From an uncultured Clostridia bacterium (GTDB lineage Bacteria > Bacillota > Clostridia > Oscillospirales > Acutalibacteraceae), in assembly GCA_946187095.1 (NCBI GenBank), contig CAMHPW010000031.1, positions 1 to 9,316 on the forward strand: 9,316 nt of DNA, written 5' to 3'. The notes beneath the pieces were generated by a model. That model did not search any database. It was not told the origin of the DNA and worked only from the letters and a program-made list of their open reading frames with translations. A program made the position numbers and the translations under genes. Positions 1 to 4,036 of this stretch are shown piece after piece. How positions within the stretch are numbered: the stretch's first letter is position 1; every line of letters begins with the position of its first letter.

Positions 1-573
1 AACCTTCTTTTCGCCGTTGTAATTGATGTTTTCGGTTCTTACGGCAAGTCTATAGCCGTCAACGGATACGATTTTGAAAGTACCGTTTGATATCTCAAAG
101 AGAGAACCTTTTTGGGTAGGGTTTTCGTCTTTGTCCGAAACGGCATACATAGTTTGTCTGATCATGCTTTTAAGAGTCTTGCCGTCAATGGTGATCTGTT
201 CGGAAGAGGCAACGGCAGGAAGTTCGGGATATTCTTCAGCGGACATACCGATGATCTTGTATTCGGCTTTGCCTGCAGAGATATGTATCACGAGTTTTTC
301 ATCGGCTTCAATGGTGATAAGGTCTTCAGGCATTCTCTTGATGATATCGGAAAAGAGCTTTGCCGTTACGACAACAGAACCTTCTGTTTTGACATGGGCA
401 TATATGGTGGTGGTGATTCCTATGTCAAGGTCATATCCGCAAAGGGTGAGAGTATTGTTTTCGGCTTTTAAGAGTATGCCTTCAAGAACAGGCATATTTG
501 ATTTTGAAGAGGTACTTCTTTGAATGTTTTCAACAGCCTTGTTCAATTTTTGGCGGTCACAATTAAATTTCAT
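1..573 (-). CDS. dnaN: DNA polymerase III beta sliding clamp, N-terminal part (cut by window edge)
   Basis: The clamp encircles DNA and tethers the replicative polymerase. Translating the minus strand from the ATG at 571-573 gives 191 open codons that run off the left edge. The product begins MKFNCDRQKLNKAVENIQR and contains SGKAEY (about residues 98-103), EEYPELP (112-118), a MIRQTMYAVS segment (about 136-145) and DGYRLAVR (171-178), all typical of DnaN domains 1 and 2. Full-length clamps are about 370 residues, so roughly half is present. The start aligns with the usual MKF start of the family. It lies 371 bp downstream of dnaA on the same strand, the standard dnaA-dnaN order. No Shine-Dalgarno sequence is visible: the leader just before the ATG reads AATGACTGAAACCC. 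The nearby upstream ATG at about 584 is in another frame. Recognition is by clear family resemblance. Confidence 0.96.
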   Translation of the reverse strand, partial: MKFNCDRQKLNKAVENIQRSTSSKSNMPVLEGILLKAENNTLTLCGYDLDIGITTTIYAHVKTEGSVVVTAKLFSDIIKRMPEDLITIEADEKLVIHISAGKAEYKIIGMSAEEYPELPAVASSEQITIDGKTLKSMIRQTMYAVSDKDENPTQKGSLFEISNGTFKIVSVDGYRLAVRTENINYNGEKKV

Positions 574-588
574 GGGTTTCAGTCATTT

Positions 589-642
589 TTTGCAAAATTT
601 GAAAATTTTTTAAAAATTTGCCCCCTATAATATACTAATATA
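589..642. other. AT-rich DNA-unwinding element
   Basis: This stretch is nearly all A/T apart from one run of five C at 621-625. It contains long T and A tracts (606-616) and alternating TATA-like sequence (626-642). It sits immediately on the far side of the TAG repeats from the DnaA-box-like sites, where strand opening starts in the Bacillus model. The minus strand also reads TATTAT at 632-627, which could serve as a -10 for dnaN, but I see no convincing -35. Confidence 0.6.
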
Positions 643-657
643 TAGTAGTAGTAGTAG
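643..657 (+). promoter_or_regulatory. DnaA-trio element, five TAG repeats
   Basis: Five uninterrupted TAG trinucleotides. DnaA-trios are defined in B. subtilis as repeated 3'-[G/A]AT-5' on the strand that DnaA binds once it is single-stranded, which reads TA[G/A] in 5'-3' direction. Here the plus strand carries TAG five times. Going 3' to 5' from the adjacent box-like sites (662 onward) the order is boxes, G/C block (657-663), trios, AT-rich tract, the same order and polarity as in Bacillus. A simple microsatellite is the alternative, but the position makes the functional reading more likely. Confidence 0.8.
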
Positions 658-661
658 GGGC

Positions 662-687
662 GGTTGAAAAGTTGAAAACGTCGAAAA
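662..687 (-). promoter_or_regulatory. Tandem DnaA-box-like sites next to the trios
   Basis: Three 9-mers follow one another almost without gap: 662-670 (GGTTGAAAA), 670-678 (AGTTGAAAA) and 679-687 (CGTCGAAAA). Against the local consensus TGTTGAAAA they carry one, one and two mismatches. Reading on the minus strand they resemble TTTTCAAC. In B. subtilis two boxes flank the G/C cluster beside the trios and load the DnaA filament, so these are the candidates for that role. Confidence 0.6.
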
Positions 688-724
688 ATCCGCTTGTGAT
701 GCGGCTTTGGCGGTCTTATTGCTA

Positions 725-765
725 TGTTAATAATATGTTGAGAGATGTTGAGAAATTGTTGAAAG
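725..765. repeat. Phased TGTTG repeat run 1 (oriC)
   Basis: TGTTA/G words start at 725, 736, 746 and 757, giving spacings of 11, 10 and 11 bp, about one helical turn each. The 9-mers are TGTTAATAA, TGTTGAGAG, TGTTGAGAA and TGTTGAAAG. An inverted copy (GTTTCAACA, 773-781) follows. All four would face the same side of the helix. I interpret them as weak DnaA sites; another origin-binding protein is possible. Confidence 0.55.
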
Positions 766-785
766 ATTTTGAGTTTCAACATTTA

Positions 786-827
786 TGTTGAAAGCTGTTG
801 GTGGAATGTTGGGGGAAAAGTTGAAAA
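786..827. repeat. Phased TGTTG repeat run 2 (oriC)
   Basis: Four words start at 786, 796, 807 and 819, with spacings of 10, 11 and 12 bp. They are TGTTGAAAG, TGTTGGTGG, TGTTGGGGG and AGTTGAAAA. Together with the 725-765 run this gives two groups of four, each close to helical spacing and in the same orientation. The 5' TGTTG half is better conserved than the 3' half. Confidence 0.55.
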
Positions 828-858
828 CTTTCGATTTGGAAATTTTTGGCAAAATGAG

Positions 859-899
859 TTTTCAACCGAAAATGTTGAATTGTTGAAAAGTTTTCAACA
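859..899. promoter_or_regulatory. Inverted DnaA-box-like sites with perfect palindrome
   Basis: Contains TTTTCAACC (859-867), TGTTGAATT (873-881) and a perfect 19-bp palindrome at 881-899 made of TGTTGAAAA, a central G and TTTTCAACA. The two exact copies face each other with one base between. The palindrome could bind a DnaA dimer-like pair, or it could form a hairpin in the 3' part of a dnaA-dnaN transcript; no U-run follows it in either direction. Confidence 0.6.
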
Positions 900-908
900 G
901 GTGACTAT

Positions 909-944
909 GGGTAATTTTTTACCCTTGTTGAAATTGTGGAGAGA
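909..944. promoter_or_regulatory. Short hairpin and degenerate boxes just after dnaA
   Basis: GGGTAA and TTACCC (909-914 and 919-924) form a six-base-pair stem with a TTTT loop. Next come TGTTGAAAT (926-934) and TGTGGAGAG (936-944). The last, read on the minus strand as CTCTCCACA, is the only word in this spacer close to the classical TTATCCACA (7 of 9). The hairpin lacks a following T-run on the dnaA strand, so it is unlikely to stop transcription into dnaN. Confidence 0.35.
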
Positions 945-2258
945 TTATCTGTCACGAATATTCTTTATAATATCTTCAACAGTAGCCTTGAGTTTGGGAT
1001 CTTTGTTCATGTTTTTCTCGATTTGCTTGATGGCATAGACGATGGTGGAATGATCACGGTTGCCGAATTCCTCGCCGATGAGATTCATGGAGAGGTCTGT
1101 AATTTCCCTTACGGCATAGATTGCGATCTGACGGGCATTGGAAATATTGGAATTTCTCTTTGCGGAGCGGATATCCTCGCTTGTCACGCCGAAGGTACGG
1201 GCAACCTCGTCAATGATTTTTTCAACCGTCAGCGGTGGGGGCTGGTCATTGTTGAGAATGTCGGAGATGGTTTTCTGAGCGACATTGATGGTCACTCTTT
1301 CGCCGTAAAGCTGACTTTTGGCTTTGAGTTTTTTCACAACGCCTTCGAGCTGACGGATATTGGTTTTGAGTTTTGTCGCTATGTACTCGATCACATCATC
1401 GGGAAGATTCATTTCAAGCAGTTCCGCCTTGCGTTTGATGATGGCGATACGGGTTTCAAAATCGGGCGGCTGAATATCGGCGATCAGTCCCGATTCAAAG
1501 CGGCTTTTGAGTCTGTCCTCAAGGGTTTTGATCTCTTTGGGGGGGCGGTCGGATGTCAGTACGATCTGGCTTTTGGCTTCATAGAGAGTGTTGAAAGTGT
1601 GGAAAAATTCCTCCTGCGTGGATTCCTTGCCGCCGATAAACTGGATATCGTCAACGAGGAGAACATCGGATTTCCTGTACTTGTTCCTGAAGTCGTTGGC
1701 GGAATTGAGACGGATCGCCTCGATCAGTTCATTGGTGAAGTCGTCGCCTTTGACATAGACGATAGTCTTTTCAGGATTTGTCCTGTGAATTTCGTTTCTG
1801 ATGGCATAGAGAAGATGTGTTTTGCCAAGACCGGAATTGCCGTATATAAACAGCGGATTGTAAGATCCTCCGGGATTAGCTGCAACGGCAAGCGAGGCTG
1901 CATGAGCAAATTTGTTGGATGAGCCTACGATGAATGACTGGAAAGTGAATTCATAATCCGCATCAACGGAAATATCGGTCTGTTCGGGTTCCTGTGTCAC
2001 GATCTCGTCGGGTATCGTGAAACATATCTGTATGCCCTCGCCGAAAACGCTTGCAAAGGCATCATTGAGAAGCTGCATATATCCTCTTGTCAGAGTCTGT
2101 CTGTGAAATTCGGCAGGAACCATCAGAATGGCTTTGCCTTCAGCAAAATCGAGTTTGACGGGTTCGATTTTGCTGATCCATGTCTTATAGGCAACTTCCG
2201 TCAGATTCTGGCGGCAGTATTCGCATATGATGTTCCATGCTTCCTTGAATGAATCCAT
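945..2258 (-). CDS. dnaA: Chromosomal replication initiator protein DnaA
   Basis: DnaA binds oriC, oligomerises with ATP and opens the duplex. The product has 437 residues (446 in B. subtilis): domain I at about 1-80 (begins MDSFKEAWNII), a short linker, AAA+ domain III from about 105, and the DNA-binding domain IV at about 345-437. Visible motifs are Walker A GNSGLGKTH (140-148), Walker B LLVDDIQF (200-207), sensor 1 LTSD (234-237), the arginine-finger segment LKSRFESG (250-257) and the DnaA signature IGEEFGNRDHSTIVYA (394-409). I chose the ATG at 2258 because CAGGAGGAA lies just upstream with good spacing. The frame stays open upstream to an ATG at 2336, but those 26 residues do not look like a DnaA N-terminus and include the ribosome site. 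By eye alignment to E. coli, base-contact positions K415, P423 and T435 are R384, N392 and S404 here, while R399, D433 and H434 are kept. Likely autoregulated by nearby box-like sites. Confidence 0.98.
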   Translation of the reverse strand: MDSFKEAWNIICEYCRQNLTEVAYKTWISKIEPVKLDFAEGKAILMVPAEFHRQTLTRGYMQLLNDAFASVFGEGIQICFTIPDEIVTQEPEQTDISVDADYEFTFQSFIVGSSNKFAHAASLAVAANPGGSYNPLFIYGNSGLGKTHLLYAIRNEIHRTNPEKTIVYVKGDDFTNELIEAIRLNSANDFRNKYRKSDVLLVDDIQFIGGKESTQEEFFHTFNTLYEAKSQIVLTSDRPPKEIKTLEDRLKSRFESGLIADIQPPDFETRIAIIKRKAELLEMNLPDDVIEYIATKLKTNIRQLEGVVKKLKAKSQLYGERVTINVAQKTISDILNNDQPPPLTVEKIIDEVARTFGVTSEDIRSAKRNSNISNARQIAIYAVREITDLSMNLIGEEFGNRDHSTIVYAIKQIEKNMNKDPKLKATVEDIIKNIRDR

Positions 2259-2348
2259 ATATATTCCTCCTGTTTGAAAAATTGATGAAAAGGCTGTTAT
2301 CGGCACAAAAAACGCTTTTTCGTCCGATACAGACACCTATTCCATTAT

Positions 2349-2376
2349 ATTATAACACAAAATATCAAAAATTCAA
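2349..2376 (-). promoter_or_regulatory. Promoter of dnaA
   Basis: On the minus strand there is TTGAAT (2376-2371), a 16-bp spacer and TATAAT (2354-2349) with an extended TG (TGTTATAAT). This is an almost ideal vegetative sigma-factor promoter about 90 bp upstream of the dnaA ATG. Box-like sites lie just upstream of the -35 (2381-2423). Confidence 0.75.
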
Positions 2377-2380
2377 ATAG

Positions 2381-2423
2381 TTTTTAACAATTTACAGTTG
2401 AAAGTTGATGCGAGTGTTGAAAA
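2381..2423. promoter_or_regulatory. DnaA-box-like sites upstream of dnaA
   Basis: Three words related to the oriC repeat are present: TTTTTAACA (2381-2389, one mismatch to TTTTCAACA), AGTTGAAAG (2396-2404, two mismatches) and TGTTGAAAA (2415-2423, exact). They lie between the dnaA -35 and the promoter of the divergent gene. In Bacillus, box clusters upstream of dnaA repress dnaA and help form a bipartite origin; the same role is inferred here. Confidence 0.5.
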
Positions 2424-2431
2424 AAATATCG

Positions 2432-2460
2432 TTGACTTCAGACTTTTTTTGTGTTATAAC
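2432..2460 (+). promoter_or_regulatory. Promoter of the metallophosphoesterase gene
   Basis: TTGACT (2432-2437), a 17-bp spacer and TATAAC (2455-2460) with an extended TG at 2452-2453. It is well placed, about 30 bp upstream of the chosen start codon, so the 5' leader should be short. Confidence 0.7.
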
Positions 2461-2489
2461 AAAGAAAAAATATTTTTGGGGTGATAATG

Positions 2490-3254
2490 ATGATATATAT
2501 AACAGGTGATACACACAGTGGATTCAGGCGGTTCAAAAACAAAATATTTCATGCCAATGCAGAAGATACCGTGATCATATGCGGCGATTTCGGCGGATTG
2601 TGGGACGGCTCAAATGAAGAAAAGCATTGGCTGAAATGGCTCTGTGAAAAGCCGTACCGAATTTTATTTTGTGACGGTAACCATGAAAATTATGACATGA
2701 TAAATGCCTGTCCTGTGGAAAATCTTTTCGGCGGAAAAGTGCATCAAATTTCGGATAATATATATCACCTCATGCGTGGAGAGATATTTGAAATAGAGGG
2801 AAGGAAATTTTTCGCAATGGGCGGTGCAAGGTCGCATGATATGCCGGACGGCATATTGAATCCTCTTGACAAGGATTTCAACATGATCGAAAAAATGTTG
2901 ATAAGGCGTGGAAAAAAGAGGTATCGTGTCAAGGGCGTGTCATGGTGGGAGGAGGAAATGCCGAGCGAAAAAGAATTTGCCTATGCCCTTGAAAATCTTG
3001 CAAAGCATGATTTCAAGGTGGATTATATCATCACGCATGAATGTCCGACAGATGTGCAAAAAATTGTTGTTGAAAATTATGTCGAAGAAGAAAGAAGGCA
3101 TGAATACAGTCCCGATGAACTGACGGATTTTTTTCAGATGCTTTCGGAAAAGTGTGAATTCAGAAAATGGTTTTTCGGACATTACCATGCCGATGCGGAA
3201 ATATCGGAAAAATTCAGGGTGATTGAAAAAGACATTGTCGCATTGAACAGTTGA
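2490..3254 (+). CDS. Calcineurin-like metallophosphoesterase, substrate unknown
   Basis: This 254-residue protein has the full metal-binding set of the calcineurin-like phosphoesterase fold: GDTH (6-9), GDFGG (32-36), GNHE (63-66), THECP (182-186) and GHYH (230-233). These residues normally hold two metal ions that hydrolyse phosphomono- or diesters. There is no signal peptide or membrane segment, so it is expected to be cytosolic. The substrate cannot be told from sequence. Three in-frame starts exist: GTG 2481, ATG 2487 and ATG 2490. The GTG lies inside GGGGTGAT (2478-2485), a good match to the ribosome-binding sequence, and ATG 2490 gives the common family start MIYITGD with 8-nt spacing, so I prefer it; 2487 is nearly as good. 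The gene is transcribed divergently from dnaA and has no neighbour of related function. Only a weak A/T hairpin follows the stop, so some read-through into the tRNAs is possible. Confidence 0.9.
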   Translation: MIYITGDTHSGFRRFKNKIFHANAEDTVIICGDFGGLWDGSNEEKHWLKWLCEKPYRILFCDGNHENYDMINACPVENLFGGKVHQISDNIYHLMRGEIFEIEGRKFFAMGGARSHDMPDGILNPLDKDFNMIEKMLIRRGKKRYRVKGVSWWEEEMPSEKEFAYALENLAKHDFKVDYIITHECPTDVQKIVVENYVEEERRHEYSPDELTDFFQMLSEKCEFRKWFFGHYHADAEISEKFRVIEKDIVALNS

Positions 3255-3287
3255 AAAAAATTTTTTGAAAAAATTAAATAAAAAGCA

Positions 3288-3316
3288 TTGACAAAATATC
3301 TGAAATATGATATTAT
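3288..3316 (+). promoter_or_regulatory. Promoter of the tRNA pair
   Basis: TTGACA (3288-3293), a 17-bp spacer and TATTAT (3311-3316) preceded by TGA (extended -10). The consensus -35 and exact spacing are typical of strong stable-RNA promoters. The -10 ends 13 bp before the mature 5' end of tRNA-Asp. Confidence 0.85.
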
Positions 3317-3329
3317 TGTCCTTGCAAGT

Positions 3330-3403
3330 GGTCCGGTAGTTCAGCTGGTTAGAACGCTAGCCTGTCACGCTAGAGGTCGACGGTTCGATCCCGTTCCGGA
3401 TCG
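3330..3403 (+). tRNA. tRNA-Asp (GTC)
   Basis: A complete cloverleaf: acceptor GGTCCGG pairs with CCGGATC (3396-3402, one G-T pair), D-stem GTTC/GAAC, anticodon stem CTAGC/GCTAG around loop CTGTCAC with anticodon GTC at 3364-3366, and T-arm with loop TTCGATC. The discriminator base is G (3403), as expected for aspartate. No CCA is encoded (GTTG follows), so the 3' end must be cut and CCA added. It reads GAC/GAU codons. Confidence 0.97.
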
Positions 3404-3407
3404 TTGA

Positions 3408-3440
3408 TGAACTCTCTCTTGTGGGAGAGTTCAAATTTTT
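3408..3440 (+). terminator. Strong hairpin between the two tRNAs (terminator-like)
   Basis: An 11-bp stem (3408-3418 with 3423-3433, one T-G pair) closes on loop TTGT and is followed by AAA and five T (3436-3440). It begins 4 nt after tRNA-Asp and its T-run touches the first base of tRNA-Thr. By form it is a rho-independent terminator, but no promoter fits between it and tRNA-Thr. It may therefore attenuate the downstream tRNA or guide processing instead. Confidence 0.55.
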
Positions 3441-3516
3441 GCTGATATAGCTCAGTCGGCAGAGCGCGTCCTTGGTAAGGACGAGGTCGTCGGTTCAAGT
3501 CCGATTATCAGCTCCA
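3441..3516 (+). tRNA. tRNA-Thr (GGT)
   Basis: A full cloverleaf: acceptor GCTGATA/TATCAGC (3441-3447 with 3506-3512), D-stem GCTC/GAGC, anticodon stem CGTCC/GGACG around TTGGTAA with anticodon GGT at 3474-3476, and T-arm with loop TTCAAGT. The discriminator is T (3513) and CCA is encoded (3514-3516), unlike its upstream partner. It reads ACC/ACU codons. It appears to depend on the promoter before tRNA-Asp. Confidence 0.97.
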
Positions 3517-3528
3517 AAAAAACATAGT

Positions 3529-3569
3529 AAACAAGGGACTTTCTGAAAAGGAGAGTCCCTTGTTTTTTT
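3529..3569 (+). terminator. Rho-independent terminator of the tRNA operon
   Basis: A 12-bp perfect stem (3529-3540 with 3554-3565) is extended inward by about four further pairs to a GAAAA loop. A run of seven T (3563-3569) ends it. It lies 13 nt after the tRNA-Thr CCA end. Confidence 0.9.
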
Positions 3570-3696
3570 GATAGGTCCGCAAGTTGTTCAAAAACTGTTC
3601 AAGCGGACAGTGAAAGGGGAGTTGCCTGTGATTTGACAACCTCTTATTTTAAAAACGTGAGTTCGATGGAATTTCGGCTTTTTTGAAGAATCGTCG
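3570..3696. other. Spacer without a recognised gene
   Basis: No credible coding region is visible. It has a weak GTCCGC/GCGGAC inverted repeat (3575-3580 with 3603-3608, loop 22 nt) and a bulged GAGTTG/CAACCTC pairing (around 3620-3655) followed by TTATTTT. Neither is strong enough to name. Together with the repeat element and the glgP terminator this makes a roughly 520-bp gene-free stretch. Confidence 0.5.
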
Positions 3697-3717
3697 TTCA
3701 GTCACTTCGTGACTGAA
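3697..3717. repeat. Hairpin flanking the left end of the MITE-like element
   Basis: TTCAGTCAC (3697-3705) and GTGACTGAA (3709-3717) form a perfect 9-bp stem with a 3-nt loop. It abuts the TTAA at the element's left terminus, mirroring the hairpin at the right end. Confidence 0.7.
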
Positions 3718-3899
3718 TTAACCTCTCCACCACCGCCTGCGGCGGCGGTTCCCCTCTCTTTACGAAGGAGAGGCAAGAGTGACTTCCACAAGTCATCAAC
3801 TGACCGCAAGGCAAAAAGTCGGCTTGCCTCCCCTGATTTCAGCAGCGAGTCGCTGTCCCAGTCCGGTGGCACCGCCGCAGGCGGTGACGGAGAGGTTAA
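3718..3899. mobile_element. GC-rich MITE-like element with 28-bp terminal inverted repeats
   Basis: A 182-bp non-coding element. The left end (3718-3745) and the reverse complement of the right end (3872-3899) match at 26 of 28 positions: TTAACCTCTCC, two differing bases, then CACCGCCTGCGGCGG. Each terminal repeat itself contains a CCGCC/GGCGG hairpin. Inside are further nested pairs: CCTCTC/GAGAGG (3753-3758 with 3768-3773), AGGCAAG/CTTGCCT (3771-3777 with 3823-3829), TGACTT/AAGTCA (3780-3785 with 3790-3795) and CAGCG/CGCTG (3843-3847 with 3851-3855). Both ends carry TTAA, which may be target-site or terminal sequence. Its G+C is much higher than the surrounding spacer. Similar nested inverted repeats are, as I recall, scattered in Ruminococcaceae genomes; I cannot test the copy number here. 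It encodes no transposase, so any movement would need help in trans. Confidence 0.75.
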
Positions 3900-3917
3900 A
3901 TGCGGCGACAGCCGCAT
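3900..3917. repeat. Hairpin flanking the right end of the MITE-like element
   Basis: ATGCGGC (3900-3906) and GCCGCAT (3911-3917) form a perfect 7-bp stem with a GACA loop, starting at the base after the right TTAA. It is the counterpart of the hairpin at 3697-3717, though with a different sequence. Confidence 0.65.
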
Positions 3918-3977
3918 AGACGTTTTTGGTGCAACTTTCAAATTTGCTCATTTATAGTACTGAGGATGATTTTTTTT

Positions 3978-4016
3978 AAAACAAAACCGGCGGTTTCTGA
4001 AATGAACCGTCGGTTT
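3978..4016 (-). terminator. Rho-independent terminator of glgP
   Basis: AAACCGGCGGTT (3984-3995) and AACCGTCGGTTT (4005-4016) form a 12-bp stem with one imperfect position (C-A on the minus-strand transcript). On the minus strand it is followed by TTTTGTTTT. It lies about 20 bp past the glgP stop codon. Confidence 0.8.
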
Positions 4017-4036
4017 GCTTTGAGTTTCAAAAGTGA

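Larger units (their letters stand above)
574..944. other. oriC: Probable replication origin (oriC), dnaA-dnaN intergenic region
   Basis: This 371-bp stretch has no credible gene. From left to right it contains an AT-rich tract (about 589-642), five TAG trinucleotides (643-657), a short G/C block (657-663), two to three tandem DnaA-box-like words (662-687), two runs of TGTTG words at about 10-12 bp spacing (725-765 and 786-827), an inverted copy (859-867), a perfect palindrome of two words (881-899), and single copies near the dnaA stop (926-934). In Bacillus and most Firmicutes the DNA-unwinding part of the origin lies exactly here, between dnaA and dnaN. The assignment rests on position plus motif order; no origin activity can be shown from sequence alone. 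Confidence 0.85.

Noticed and set aside
579..782. 67-codon minus-strand ORF between dnaA and dnaN with five Tyr in a row
   Set aside because: The Tyr run is just the TAG repeat read on the other strand; there is no ribosome site or family resemblance, and the stretch overlaps the origin motifs.
909..924. GGGTAA/TTACCC hairpin as a dnaA terminator
   Set aside because: Only six base pairs and no T-run after it on the dnaA strand.
1598..1606. TGTGGAAAA (TTTTCCACA) inside dnaA, and a copy at 2714-2722 in the phosphoesterase
   Set aside because: One mismatch from a classical DnaA box, but single copies inside coding sequence that are explained by codons; no clustering.
936..1922. Long 328-codon plus-strand ORF opposite dnaA
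   Set aside because: It is antisense to an unmistakable dnaA, has no ribosome site, and its composition mirrors the dnaA codons.
2259..2336. Upstream extension of the dnaA frame to an ATG at 2336
   Set aside because: It would place the strong AGGAGG site inside the gene and add 26 residues with no DnaA similarity; it also starts very close to the predicted promoter.
2481..2483. GTG as start of the metallophosphoesterase
   Set aside because: This GTG is part of the GGGGTGAT ribosome-binding sequence; two ATGs follow at better spacing.
3255..3287. A-run/T-run after the phosphoesterase stop as a terminator
   Set aside because: Any stem would be purely A-T with no G/C base, too weak to call.
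3702..3957. Two opposed ORFs of about 80 codons in the repeat element
   Set aside because: They are Pro/Ala/Ser-rich readings of the GC-rich inverted repeats, with no ribosome site and no recognisable fold.
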